46,080 nucleotides of DNA, taken from assembly GCF_014692495.1 (NCBI RefSeq), contig NZ_JACOIJ010000027.1:1-46080 (forward strand), in the 5' to 3' direction. The notes beneath the pieces are model-generated. The model was not told the DNA's origin and did no database searches. It saw only the letters and a list, made by a program, of their open reading frames with translations. A program made the translations under genes and the position numbers. This DNA is from Sphingobacterium litopenaei. Its GTDB lineage: Bacteria > Bacteroidota > Bacteroidia > Sphingobacteriales > Sphingobacteriaceae. Within the stretch, counting starts at the first letter, position 1. Each line of letters begins with the position of its first letter. Positions 24,439 through 33,907 of this stretch are shown piece after piece.

Positions 24439-25371
24439 ATGCCGAGAACTATCCAAATAACCGCACCATCCCACACCTCAGAAAGAATAATAGGAAAAAT
24501 AGCTTCCGAAAAAGGTATTTTAAGTATCCGCCTACAAAGAGGTATATCCCTTACTCCAGCAGGTGATGTTATATCTGTGGATGTCTTGAGCAACGAAATC
24601 CGAAATATAATGGTCGTACTAGAAGATGAGGGTATACTCAATAATCCGCAGTACTCATTGTCTACATCCACGTCATCGAGTATGCTCAGCAACACACATT
24701 CTGAGGCGATTACCACCGACGGTAGCCAAACTATTTGGGAAGAAACCTTGACCACGATAAATGAACAAAGTCAGATGACATACAACAATTTGTTGACCAT
24801 GGTGCTGTCGGGAATGATTGCTGTATTGGGATTAGCGACCAATGCCATTCATGTCGTCATCGGTGCTTCCCTACTCGCCCCCGGTTTTGGTGCCGTTGTT
24901 CGCATTTCATTAGGCTTAGTAAACAAACATACCACTTGGAAACAAGGGCTTAAAGATGTATTTGCAGGTTATGCCGCTTTGCTAATAGGAGCTACAATTA
25001 CCGCTATCGGTCTAAAGATTACAGGCACGAATGTGTTAATTGGTTCATCATCATATCTTCCGCAAGATAAATTGGTAGATTACTTCACGACTATCACCGC
25101 CGAAAGTGTATTGGTTTCTGTATTAGCTGCCATTATTGGTACTATTCTTATCCTTACCAACCGAACTTTACTTACTGCCGGGGTCATGGTACTCTTGGCT
25201 TTGATCACTTCCGCAAGTATCGCAACGATGGCATTTGTACAAGGCAATTATGCCATGGGACTTCAAGCTATCGGCAGGTGGTTCTTAGAATTTTTTATCA
25301 TTGCTGGTATCTCTGCTATGGTTTTTCTTATTAAAAAACACACCGTGATGAACCGAAATATGAAGATTTAG
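24439..25371 (+). CDS. DUF389 domain-containing membrane protein
   Basis: 310 residues. An N-terminal cytoplasmic ferredoxin-like region (about 1-80) precedes five or six membrane helices starting near residue 115. The NNLLTMVLSGMIAVLGLATNAIHVVIGASLLAPGFGAVVRISLGL block is the family signature of DUF389 (TIGR00341-like) proteins, which resemble transporters but have no settled function. The message probably begins in the 90-base region shared with the small minus-strand gene. Confidence 0.82.
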   Translation: MPRTIQITAPSHTSERIIGKIASEKGILSIRLQRGISLTPAGDVISVDVLSNEIRNIMVVLEDEGILNNPQYSLSTSTSSSMLSNTHSEAITTDGSQTIWEETLTTINEQSQMTYNNLLTMVLSGMIAVLGLATNAIHVVIGASLLAPGFGAVVRISLGLVNKHTTWKQGLKDVFAGYAALLIGATITAIGLKITGTNVLIGSSSYLPQDKLVDYFTTITAESVLVSVLAAIIGTILILTNRTLLTAGVMVLLALITSASIATMAFVQGNYAMGLQAIGRWFLEFFIIAGISAMVFLIKKHTVMNRNMKI

Positions 25372-25478
25372 CAAATAGGTATTGTCGAACCATCTATTAT
25401 CGTATGCAAGAAGTGTAAAATTCTTTTGTTATTTTAGGTTCAGACAATAATAAATTACATTATAAACTTTTTATACCC

Positions 25479-26579
25479 ATGCTTAGGCTATCTGTAATCC
25501 TTATGTTTATCATATATACTTTTACTTCGTTGAAAGCACAACAAAATCCAGTCAAATATGGCATAGTAGGATTAACGCACTCCCATGTGCATTGGATATT
25601 GGGAAATTTAAAAACCGAAGCTTATGAAGTGGTAGGAATAGTAGAACCCAATAAAGCCTTAGCCGAAAGATTTGCAAAGCAATATAAGTTTCCGATGGAA
25701 TTGGTTTATTCGTCCATGGATGAATTATTTGTCCAAAATCAACCGCAGGCTGTATTGGCTTTTGGAACGGTGTACGAACATTTGGAAGTGGTCGAAAAAT
25801 GTGCTCCCAAAGGAATTCATGTCATGGTGGAAAAGCCCTTAGCGGTAAGTTTGGCTCATGCAAAGAAAATGGAACAATGGGCCAAAAAGCATAATATTCA
25901 TTTGCTAACCAACTACGAAACTACCTGGTATCCGACCATGCAAAAGACGTATGATTTATTGCAAAGCAATGCTATTGGAGAGATTAGAAAAGTCATCATC
26001 CGTGACGGACACAAAGGTCCTGCGCGAATAAATTTAGACCCTGAATTTTTCGATTGGCTTACCGATCCTGTACAAAATGGTGGAGGTGCAATTACGGATT
26101 TTGGCTGTTATGGTGCTAATCTAATGACTTGGTTTATGCAAGGTAAAAAGCCGATTTCGGTCACCGCTGTAACCCAACAATTGCAAAAAGAAAACAACCC
26201 AAAGGTTGATGACGATGCGACTATAGTCTTATCTTACAATAATTGCAATGCAGTACTTCAACCCTCTTGGAACTGGACTATAGGTCGCAAAGATGTAGAA
26301 GTATACGGATATGACGGGGTCATCTACGCAGATAATGGTCATCACTTACGCATTAGGATGTCCAAAGGCTATGATGGATTCAAAGAAGAAAAAATGGAAT
26401 TAAAAACATTCGAAAAGCCTTATCATAATCCGTTCTATTACTTCGCAGCAATAATCAAAAACGAAGTCAAATTACAACCTTACTACCTTTCATCATTAGA
26501 GAATAATATGGTCGTCATGGAAATATTAGATGCTGCAATTCGAAGTGCTAGGTCTGGGAAAACAGTAAAACTTGAATAA
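25479..26579 (+). CDS. Gfo/Idh/MocA family oxidoreductase with signal peptide
   Basis: 366 residues. An N-terminal hydrophobic segment ending LKAQQ (about residue 22) looks like a Sec signal, with no twin-arginine motif. The Rossmann part follows with KYGIVGLTHSHVHW, VVGIVEPN and the family motif MVEKPLAV, then a C-terminal alpha/beta domain with FGCYGANLMTWF. Such proteins reduce or oxidise sugars and related compounds with NAD(P). Export of an NAD-dependent enzyme by the Sec route would be unusual, so the N terminus may instead be a membrane anchor, or the protein may work as a glycosidase-like enzyme with bound NAD. Substrate unknown. Confidence 0.82.
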   Translation: MLRLSVILMFIIYTFTSLKAQQNPVKYGIVGLTHSHVHWILGNLKTEAYEVVGIVEPNKALAERFAKQYKFPMELVYSSMDELFVQNQPQAVLAFGTVYEHLEVVEKCAPKGIHVMVEKPLAVSLAHAKKMEQWAKKHNIHLLTNYETTWYPTMQKTYDLLQSNAIGEIRKVIIRDGHKGPARINLDPEFFDWLTDPVQNGGGAITDFGCYGANLMTWFMQGKKPISVTAVTQQLQKENNPKVDDDATIVLSYNNCNAVLQPSWNWTIGRKDVEVYGYDGVIYADNGHHLRIRMSKGYDGFKEEKMELKTFEKPYHNPFYYFAAIIKNEVKLQPYYLSSLENNMVVMEILDAAIRSARSGKTVKLE

Positions 26580-26622
26580 CGTCAAATCTAGTTAATAATA
26601 TATGTTAAAGCCCTCATCCCGG

Positions 26623-26707
26623 GCAGGCAGTGACTTTTTCCCGCAAAAAGTCACCAAAAAAAGCTCGTCGCTGTACCGAGTTGCCACAATGCCTCGACAT
26701 TCCTGCA
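26623..26707 (+). repeat. Intergenic repeat family, copy B
   Basis: A perfect 10-bp hairpin (26630-26639 and 26645-26654) with loop CCCGC, then CTCGTCGCT (26664-26672) and, 10 bases on, GCCACAATGCCTC (26683-26695). It shares loop length, stem length and spacing with copy A at 20683-20797, while the outer stem bases differ in a compensated way. Confidence 0.65.
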
Positions 26708-26829
26708 ATTGGCAACTCACTAAGGCGACATTATTCGCTTAACAAAAGTTGTTACATATATTTGACTATCAACCTTATAGTTGTATTTAAGTTTTTATCG
26801 TATCCTCCACTCTCGTTGAATAGCAATTA

Positions 26830-27759
26830 TTATTCCCTTTCGAATTGCTCAAATTCATACCCTTTTATCAAGTTATAGAGCATAAAGTTATAAGGTGTTG
26901 GGATTTGTAATTGCTGACCAAGCTCAATGATTTCGCCAGCAAATATTTCGACTTCGGATGCTCTAAGCTGTTCGCGGTCTTGTACCATCGAGGTTTTAGC
27001 TTTAGGATCAATTTTGCGCATGGTAGTAATCATCGCATCTATATCCGATTGTGCCAAAGCAATACCTTGGGCATTGGCAATAGCTATGACCTCCTCACCT
27101 ACAGCTTGCACCAAATTTAGGATATACGGATTATCTTGCAAAGCTTCATACCCAGCGTTGATAATATAGGTCAACTGATTTCCTACCACATTAATCAAAA
27201 ACTTACGCCACAAAGCTAAAATCATATCTTCAGGAATTTCGTGGTCAATATCCATGGTCTCAAAGAATGTGCTTAAAGCCAAAATCCTACTCGATTTTGT
27301 TTCATTATTCGCTTCTCCAAAAACGACTTTACCGCGATGACCATAGGTTACATGATTGCCAGACTTGACAGCATCCATATACACAATACTGTAAATAGCA
27401 GGATTATTTGGCAATTGAGTATTCAAGATTTTGGTCGTACCAATACCATTCAACAAGGATAAAATAACCGTATTTTCCTGTACGAAATCACGAATTCCAT
27501 CAATAGCTTCTGCCAAATCCAAAGACTTCACACCCAAAATCAATAAATCGACATCGTGATCTTTAGGAGGAACAGTGACATAATCAAAATCATACTTTTT
27601 ACCATTCACATACACACCATTTTTAGAATATTTAGCTTTACGGGTTTCATCTACGATGACATGCACGGATTCGGGATTCACATCATAAATCATGGATGCA
27701 TATTTTGCTCCAATAGCACCCAATCCAAATACGTAGACGTGTTTGATATTTTTGGACAT
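26830..27759 (-). CDS. 2-dehydropantoate 2-reductase family protein
   Basis: 309 residues. N-terminal NADP-binding HVYVFGLGAIGAKYASMI, a central LGVKSLDLAEAI and VILSLLNGIGT block, and C-terminal helices with LWRKFLINVVGNQLTYI, in which the Lys and Asn match ketopantoate reductase catalytic positions. The family reduces ketopantoate for pantothenate synthesis but includes many paralogues. Because it sits last in an operon with two sodium-coupled transporters and no pan genes, I leave the symbol blank. It starts 14 bases after the NhaC-family gene. Confidence 0.85.
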   Translation of the reverse strand: MSKNIKHVYVFGLGAIGAKYASMIYDVNPESVHVIVDETRKAKYSKNGVYVNGKKYDFDYVTVPPKDHDVDLLILGVKSLDLAEAIDGIRDFVQENTVILSLLNGIGTTKILNTQLPNNPAIYSIVYMDAVKSGNHVTYGHRGKVVFGEANNETKSSRILALSTFFETMDIDHEIPEDMILALWRKFLINVVGNQLTYIINAGYEALQDNPYILNLVQAVGEEVIAIANAQGIALAQSDIDAMITTMRKIDPKAKTSMVQDREQLRASEVEIFAGEIIELGQQLQIPTPYNFMLYNLIKGYEFEQFERE

Positions 27760-27773
27760 GGCAGATATAATGC

Positions 27774-29096
27774 TTATTTATTCTTACTGAAAAGTATAAA
27801 AGCAAGAGTCGCTACTCCTGTTAAAAATGGATAATATAAATAGGATATTAATTCGATTGGCGAAACGGTAGGTGGCTGCGTAGTACCTGCCAATACAATG
27901 GAAGATGCAGCTAAAGCTGCTAATATTTGAGCCCCATAAGGCAATATACCTTGGACAAAACAAGATACCGTATCCAAAATACTAGCAACACGTTTTGGCG
28001 CTAAACCAAATTTATCCGATATTTCTTTGGCCAAAGGACCTACGATAACAATTGTAATCGTGTTATTTGCCAGCGCGAAATTGACCAAAGCCGTCAACGA
28101 AGCAATGCCTAATTCTGCACCTCTTTTGGTTTTAATCTTCTTTAAGACCGAATTAAGCAAAAAATCAATACCGCCATTATAACGGATGATTCCTACCACC
28201 CCACCAATAATCAAACAAAGCAAACTTAATTCAAACATACCTGCAAACCCTGTATTGATACTTTTGATAGAGTCTAATAAACTAATGGAATTTGTCAGAA
28301 GGCCAATAATCAGCGTTGCCACAATACCAATTCCCAAGGTCCAAATTACCTGAACACCAACCAATGCCAAAACAAAAACCAAAATATAAGGGACAACTTT
28401 TAATAACTCGTATTCCTTCACTTCCAAATCTTTTACATTTTCTGCAAAAGAAGCACCTTGAAAATAATAAATAATAAATACAAGAATGGCTACAGGTAAT
28501 ACAATCCTAAAATTAGCCTTGAATTTTTCATGCATAGCTACATTTTGAGTCCTTGTTGCAGCTATAGTCGTATCGGAAATAAAGGAAAGGTTATCGCCAA
28601 ACATAGCTCCTCCCACCACCGCAGCGAGCGCTATGGCGGAAATACCGGAGATATACGTTTCGAAACCTACTGCTAAAGGTGCTAAAGCAACAATAGTTCC
28701 TACCGACGTTCCCAATGAAACGGATATAAAGCAGGAAATTAAGAAGATTCCAGCTATAATAAACTGAGGAGATACGTAAGTCATGGCTAAATTCACGGTC
28801 GAAGAGAGTGAACCAATGGACTTAGATAATTCGCTAAATGCTCCAGCTAATAAGAAAATCAAGATCATGATGAGAATATTCTCATCGCCTGAACCTTTAG
28901 CAAAGCTTTTTAATTTCTCTTCAAAGCTTTTCTTTGGGTATTGAAAGAAAGCAACGAAAAGTGAAATAATAAATACCACCAAAACAGGCAGTGCATAAAA
29001 ATCACCTATATAAAGAGAGCCAGAAAAATAAATAATGATAAAAATGATTAACGGCAATAATGCCCAAAAGTTACCTGCTCTATTTTCCTGGCTCAT
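27774..29096 (-). CDS. Na+/H+ antiporter NhaC family protein
   Basis: 440 residues with about eleven membrane helices. The conserved motifs SVSLGTSVGTIVALAPLA, GGAMFGDNLSFISDTTIAATRTQ and LANNTITIVIVGPLAKEISDKF are those of the NhaC/ion-transporter family, including the Asp-rich GDNLSFISDTT loop. It likely exchanges sodium for protons or another solute across the inner membrane. Second gene of the operon, 22 bases after the AGCS symporter, so the two may cycle sodium together. Confidence 0.9.
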   Translation of the reverse strand: MSQENRAGNFWALLPLIIFIIIYFSGSLYIGDFYALPVLVVFIISLFVAFFQYPKKSFEEKLKSFAKGSGDENILIMILIFLLAGAFSELSKSIGSLSSTVNLAMTYVSPQFIIAGIFLISCFISVSLGTSVGTIVALAPLAVGFETYISGISAIALAAVVGGAMFGDNLSFISDTTIAATRTQNVAMHEKFKANFRIVLPVAILVFIIYYFQGASFAENVKDLEVKEYELLKVVPYILVFVLALVGVQVIWTLGIGIVATLIIGLLTNSISLLDSIKSINTGFAGMFELSLLCLIIGGVVGIIRYNGGIDFLLNSVLKKIKTKRGAELGIASLTALVNFALANNTITIVIVGPLAKEISDKFGLAPKRVASILDTVSCFVQGILPYGAQILAALAASSIVLAGTTQPPTVSPIELISYLYYPFLTGVATLAFILFSKNK

Positions 29097-29118
29097 ATAA
29101 TATATCTTCTAAAAACTT

Positions 29119-30603
29119 TTATTTATTCTCTCCCCAAAAATCTGCATTCTTAATTCCCAATTTCTTAGGATCAAATGTTGGATCTTCAATACCTTGCTTA
29201 CGTTGAGCAACGTAATCCTTCCATACTTTCATGCCCACTTTACTCAAGAGTAAAATTGCAATAATATTTACCCAAGCCATTAAACCTACACCGATATCAC
29301 CCAAATCCCAAGCTTGTTTTGCCGTCTTAATAGTTCCATAATAAACGGAAAATAAAAACACCACACGCAAAATCCAAATAACAAAATTATTCTTTTTTCC
29401 CTTGAAAATATAAGCAATATTAGTTTCTGCAAAATAGTAATAAGCCATAATCGTAGTGAACGCAAAAAAGAATAAGGCTATAGCGACAAATTGATTACCG
29501 ATAGCAGGAAAATGATGTGCTACTGCTGCCTGTGTAAACCCTTCTACGCCCATATCAGGTACATAATGTGCTAGGAAACTTACAGCTTCACCTTTCGCAT
29601 TAAATTCACCAACCACATTAAATTGATTCGTGAACAAAATCATTAATGCCGTTGCTGTACACACAAATAAGGTATCCACATAAACCGAGAATGCTTGTAC
29701 AAGTCCCTGTTGAGCAGGATGGTTCACGTGTGCCGCCGCTGCAGCGTGAGGACCAGTACCTTGACCTGCTTCGTTTGAATAAATTCCTCTTTTTACCCCC
29801 CAAGCAATCGCTGTTCCTACTATTCCACCAAAGGTGGCATCAAGACTAAATGCGGATGAAAATATCATCGAAAATACAGTTGGAAGTTGGGTAAAATTCA
29901 AAGCAATTATAATTATTGCCATCAAAATATAGGCTCCAGCCATAAATGGAACAACAAATTCTGAAACTTGACCTAAACGTTTTACTCCACCAATTATTAT
30001 AACAGCTAATAATGCTACTACAACTAAACCTACATAACTTACTGTCCAGTCTGTCCCCGCAAAATGGATTATCTCATTAGAATAGCTAAAAGCATTAGTT
30101 ATAGTTCCATTGATTGCATTACTTTGGACACCTGGTAGTAAAAATCCCGTACTCAAAATTGTAATTATAGCGAAAAGAAAAGCGTACCATTTTACACCTA
30201 AACCTTTTTCAATATAATAAGCTGGGCCACCTCTAAAGATATCACCTTCTTTTTGCTTATAGACTTGTGCCAGCGATGATTCAATAAACGCAGACGCAGA
30301 ACCTAAAAATGCAATCACCCACATCCAGAAAATAGCACCTGGACCACCCATATAAATAGCCGTTGCTACACCAACAATATTTCCTGTACCTACACGACCC
30401 GAAATCGCTAAGGCAAAAGCCTGAAATGATGAAATTCCATGATCAGATTGATTCTTAGCAAAAAGCAATCTAATCATGTCTTTTAGATATCTTATTTGAA
30501 GAAAACCAGTTCTAATTGAAAAATATAGACCTGTTCCTAAACATAAATAGATAAAAATTTCACTCCAGACATATCCAGATATTGTTGATATTATATTTTC
30601 CAT
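29119..30603 (-). CDS. Alanine/glycine:cation symporter family (AGCS)
   Basis: 494 residues with about eleven membrane helices. Diagnostic segments: GTGLYFSIRTGFLQIR, FQAFALAISGRVGTGNIVGVA, GGPAYYIEKGLG and KRGIYSNEAGQGTGPHAAAAA. Family members import alanine or glycine with sodium. First gene of a minus-strand operon followed by an NhaC-type antiporter and a ketopantoate reductase-like protein. Confidence 0.93.
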   Translation of the reverse strand: MENIISTISGYVWSEIFIYLCLGTGLYFSIRTGFLQIRYLKDMIRLLFAKNQSDHGISSFQAFALAISGRVGTGNIVGVATAIYMGGPGAIFWMWVIAFLGSASAFIESSLAQVYKQKEGDIFRGGPAYYIEKGLGVKWYAFLFAIITILSTGFLLPGVQSNAINGTITNAFSYSNEIIHFAGTDWTVSYVGLVVVALLAVIIIGGVKRLGQVSEFVVPFMAGAYILMAIIIIALNFTQLPTVFSMIFSSAFSLDATFGGIVGTAIAWGVKRGIYSNEAGQGTGPHAAAAAHVNHPAQQGLVQAFSVYVDTLFVCTATALMILFTNQFNVVGEFNAKGEAVSFLAHYVPDMGVEGFTQAAVAHHFPAIGNQFVAIALFFFAFTTIMAYYYFAETNIAYIFKGKKNNFVIWILRVVFLFSVYYGTIKTAKQAWDLGDIGVGLMAWVNIIAILLLSKVGMKVWKDYVAQRKQGIEDPTFDPKKLGIKNADFWGENK

Positions 30604-30753
30604 CCAAAAGGTGTTAATAATTTAATTAATGGTTCTAAATAACAGATTTTTTTGAGAAATGTGAAGTATAATTTCAAAAAATACGCTTCTAAAAATATTC
30701 AAGTCCTAAAAAACACAAACTGTATTTCTCTCTACAGCGAATAAAAAAACAAA

Positions 30754-30780
30754 GGAGCTGCAATTCTTAATTGCAACTCC
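30754..30780 (-). terminator. Terminator of recQ-kdsA
   Basis: GGAG-TGCAATT arms with one mismatch, followed on the minus strand by TTTGTTTTTTT. Confidence 0.78.
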
Positions 30781-30797
30781 CTTATCCTTTTAGGCTA

Positions 30798-31613
30798 TTA
30801 TAATATAGACTGACGTACACGCGTCAGTTTTGTCAACAAATCTTCCAACAAATCTAAGTGAAGCATATTTGCGCCATCAGATTTTGCATTTGCAGGATCA
30901 GGGTGTGTTTCGATAAATAATCCATCTGCGCCTACCGCAATTGCAGCTTTAGCGATAGTTTCAATCAATTCTGGCTTTCCTCCAGTTACACCCGAAGTTT
31001 GATTCGGTTGTTGTAAAGAGTGTGTACAGTCCATCACAGTAGGCACACCAAATGAACGCATCACCGGCAAACCTCTGAAATCAACAATTAAATCTTGGTA
31101 GCCAAAAGTATTACCTCTGTCAGTCAAGAAAACTTTATCATTACCCGAATCTTTTACTTTATCAACCGCAAATTTCATCGACTCTGCAGAAAGGAACTGT
31201 CCTTTTTTAATGTTTACTACCTTACCTGTGTTAGCTGCTGCAACCAAAAGCTCAGTTTGTCTACACAAGAAAGCTGGTATCTGCAAAACATCCACATAAG
31301 CTGCAGCCATCGCCGCTTCGTGACTTTCGTGGATGTCAGTTACTGTAGGAACTCCAAATTCTTTACCAACCTTTTCTAATATCTTTAATGCTTTCTCGTC
31401 GCCAATTCCAGTAAATGAATCTACGCGAGAACGGTTAGCCTTACGATAAGAACCTTTGAAAATATATGGAATGTTTAATTTATCAGTAATGGTTACGATT
31501 TTTTCTGCTATACGCAATGCGATTTCCTCACCTTCAATCGCACAAGGTCCTGCCATCAAAAAGAATTGATTCGATGATCCGTTCTTAATACCAGGTAAAT
31601 AGTTATTTATCAT
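30798..31613 (-). CDS. kdsA: 3-deoxy-8-phosphooctulonate synthase
   Basis: 271 residues. FLMAGPCAIEGEE, the KGSYRKANRSR motif, TDIHE, DVLQIPAFLCRQTELL and the TDRGNTFGYQDLIVDFRGLPVMR region are all those of KdsA. It condenses arabinose 5-phosphate with phosphoenolpyruvate to Kdo 8-phosphate for lipopolysaccharide. It begins eight bases after recQ on the same message. The arabinose-5-phosphate isomerase gene that supplies its substrate lies on the other side of recQ. Confidence 0.97.
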   Translation of the reverse strand: MINNYLPGIKNGSSNQFFLMAGPCAIEGEEIALRIAEKIVTITDKLNIPYIFKGSYRKANRSRVDSFTGIGDEKALKILEKVGKEFGVPTVTDIHESHEAAMAAAYVDVLQIPAFLCRQTELLVAAANTGKVVNIKKGQFLSAESMKFAVDKVKDSGNDKVFLTDRGNTFGYQDLIVDFRGLPVMRSFGVPTVMDCTHSLQQPNQTSGVTGGKPELIETIAKAAIAVGADGLFIETHPDPANAKSDGANMLHLDLLEDLLTKLTRVRQSIL

Positions 31614-31621
31614 TTTTAATC

Positions 31622-33811
31622 TTAATTTCCTAATTCTGAGATAAATTTAATACGCATCAATTGGATGTCTTCGTAGGTGTAATCTTCCTCACCCAACTCT
31701 TTTAATGCAGTTTTGATAGAATCTTCTTCCGCCGATCTGAAATAATCAAAGACCTCATCTTGTCTGTCTTGGTCGATCATTTCATCTACAAAATACCCAA
31801 TATTGATTTTTGTGCCCGAATAAACTATCGATTCTACTTCTTTAAGTAAATCCTCATAACTTATTCCTTTTGAGCCTGCTATATCATCCAACGCAATCTT
31901 ACGGTCAATATTTTGGATTATACTTACTTTCAAAGCAGACTTATTCGCTGTACTCTTTACTACTAAGTCCTGGGCTCTTTCAATATTGTTGTCTTCTACG
32001 TACTGTTTGATTAATTGTACGAAAGGTGCACCAAACTTCAAGGCCTTACCTGCTCCTACGCCATGGATTTGTTTTAATTCCTCAATACTCACTGGATAAT
32101 GTGTACACATTTCATCCAACGAAGGATCTTGGAAGATTACAAAAGGAGGTAAAGATTTTTGCTTGGCAATTTTCTTACGCAAGTCTTTAAGCATTTTCAA
32201 CAATTCAGTATCCAATGCACCAGACGCTTGCCCAGCTTCATCACCATCCTCCTCATCACCAGCTTCCATTTCCTTATTTAAAATGAACTTAAGGGCATAA
32301 GGATTACTCAAATATTTACGACCTTCTTCTGTCAGCACCAACAAACCATAGTGATCTATGTCTTTCTTCACAAAATCAGACAGTTCAGCCTGTCTAATTA
32401 AAGAATTCCAGTAGTTAACACCTTTGTCTTTACCATAACCAAAAAGCGCATGTTCATCATGCTTGTAAGCCGAAACAGGTTGATTATTCTGTCCTATGAA
32501 CACATTGATAATATGTTGGTCATCGAACTTATCCCCTTCTTCTTTAATAAAGTTCAATACCTTCACTAAATCTTCTTCTGCTTCGAAATGTGTTTTTGTC
32601 GAGCGACAATTGTCACACATGCTATTACAACCTGTTTCGTCAAATTTCTCACCAAAATAGTGCAAAATTTGTTTTCGACGGCATACTGAAGATTCAGAAT
32701 AATCTATTACTTCTTTTAATATCTGCGTACCAATTTCTCGTTCTGAAACTGGTTTGTCTTTCATGAATTTAATTAGCTTATCAACATCTTTCTTCGAATA
32801 GAAAGATAAACAATGACCTTCACCGCCGTCTCTACCTGCACGCCCAGTTTCCTGGTAGTACCCTTCCATCGATTTTGGAATATCGTGGTGGATGACATAA
32901 CGCACGTCTGGTTTATCAATTCCCATCCCGAAAGCAATAGTTGCTACAATAACCTGAACATCTTCCATCAAGAATTTATCTTGGGTCTCTGCTCTAGTCT
33001 TCGCATCTAATCCCGCATGATAAGGTAATGCTTTGATGCCGTTGATATTTAGTACCTCCGCTATTTCTTCTACTTTTTTGCGACTTAGGCAATAGATAAT
33101 CCCTGTCTTACCCACATTGTTACGAATAAACTTCACAATCTCCTTTACAACATTCTTTTTAGGTCTTACCTCATAGTAAAGATTCGAACGGTTAAACGAA
33201 GATTTGAACAATGTTGCATCCGTCATCTGCAAATTCTTACGAATATCAGATTGAACTTTTGGGGTAGCGGTAGCCGTAAGTGCTATAATTGGAATATTAT
33301 CCCCTATTTCATTGAGGATAGTTCGGATCTTACGGTACTCGGGACGAAAGTCATGGCCCCATTCGGAAATACAGTGCGCCTCATCTACGGCAACAAAAGA
33401 AACGCTAATAGATTGCAAGAATGCAATATTATCTTCCTTGGTCAAAGATTCGGGTGCCACATACAGAAGTTTGGTTTGTCCTGAAGTAACGTCCGCTTTT
33501 ACACGCGTTATTTCTCCTTTGGTCAACGATGAGTTAAGGAAATGCGCGATGCTATCTCGACCGCCAAATGCACGTAATTGATCCACCTGATTTTTCATCA
33601 AAGCTATCAAAGGTGATATTACGATAGCAGTACCAGCACTCATCAAAGCAGGAAGTTGATAACATATCGACTTTCCTCCTCCAGTAGGCATAATAACAAA
33701 AGTATCTTTTTTATTAAGTATGTTAGTGATTATCGCTTCTTGATCTCCCTTAAATGCATCAAAACCAAAGAATTCCTGAAGATTATCGTACAATGATTTT
33801 TCTATTTCCAT
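31622..33811 (-). CDS. recQ: ATP-dependent DNA helicase RecQ
   Basis: 729 residues. Walker A is MPTGGGKSICYQLPAL (about 40-55), the DEAH box is AVDEAHCISEWGHDFRPEY, and motif VI is YYQETGRAGRDG. The RQC zinc-binding cysteines lie in the CRRKQILHYFGEKFDETGC and MCDNC segments, a winged helix follows, and an HRDC domain occupies about 520-610. A C-terminal extension ends in a helical region of about 100 residues, common in Bacteroidota RecQ. It unwinds DNA 3' to 5' in recombination repair. First gene of an operon with kdsA; divergent from kdsD. Confidence 0.96.
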   Translation of the reverse strand: MEIEKSLYDNLQEFFGFDAFKGDQEAIITNILNKKDTFVIMPTGGGKSICYQLPALMSAGTAIVISPLIALMKNQVDQLRAFGGRDSIAHFLNSSLTKGEITRVKADVTSGQTKLLYVAPESLTKEDNIAFLQSISVSFVAVDEAHCISEWGHDFRPEYRKIRTILNEIGDNIPIIALTATATPKVQSDIRKNLQMTDATLFKSSFNRSNLYYEVRPKKNVVKEIVKFIRNNVGKTGIIYCLSRKKVEEIAEVLNINGIKALPYHAGLDAKTRAETQDKFLMEDVQVIVATIAFGMGIDKPDVRYVIHHDIPKSMEGYYQETGRAGRDGGEGHCLSFYSKKDVDKLIKFMKDKPVSEREIGTQILKEVIDYSESSVCRRKQILHYFGEKFDETGCNSMCDNCRSTKTHFEAEEDLVKVLNFIKEEGDKFDDQHIINVFIGQNNQPVSAYKHDEHALFGYGKDKGVNYWNSLIRQAELSDFVKKDIDHYGLLVLTEEGRKYLSNPYALKFILNKEMEAGDEEDGDEAGQASGALDTELLKMLKDLRKKIAKQKSLPPFVIFQDPSLDEMCTHYPVSIEELKQIHGVGAGKALKFGAPFVQLIKQYVEDNNIERAQDLVVKSTANKSALKVSIIQNIDRKIALDDIAGSKGISYEDLLKEVESIVYSGTKINIGYFVDEMIDQDRQDEVFDYFRSAEEDSIKTALKELGEEDYTYEDIQLMRIKFISELGN

Positions 33812-33822
33812 CAGCGCCTTTA

Positions 33823-33830
33823 CAAAAATA
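33823..33830 (-). promoter_or_regulatory. Promoter -7 box of recQ-kdsA
   Basis: On the minus strand TATTTTTG matches TAnnTTTG, 11 bases before the recQ start codon. Only a partial -33 match. Confidence 0.5.
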
Positions 33831-33867
33831 TAAGTAGACTATTGACCCATCTAAAAATTAAATACTT

Positions 33868-33875
33868 TATTTTTG
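33868..33875 (+). promoter_or_regulatory. Promoter -7 box of kdsD
   Basis: TATTTTTG matches TAnnTTTG. TTGAC at 33842 lies 23 bases upstream, slightly far for the -33 element. It faces away from the recQ promoter 37 bases to its left. Confidence 0.45.
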
Positions 33876-33907
33876 TCAATTGTAGAATAAAAATAAGGAG
33901 ATTTTCC

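Noticed and set aside
29618..29849. ORFs in other frames inside the AGCS symporter gene
   Set aside because: Shadows of a strongly conserved gene, with compositions unlike real proteins.
33842..33907. TTG start for kdsD
   Set aside because: It lies upstream of the likely promoter box and adds residues absent from the family; GTG 33908 fits.
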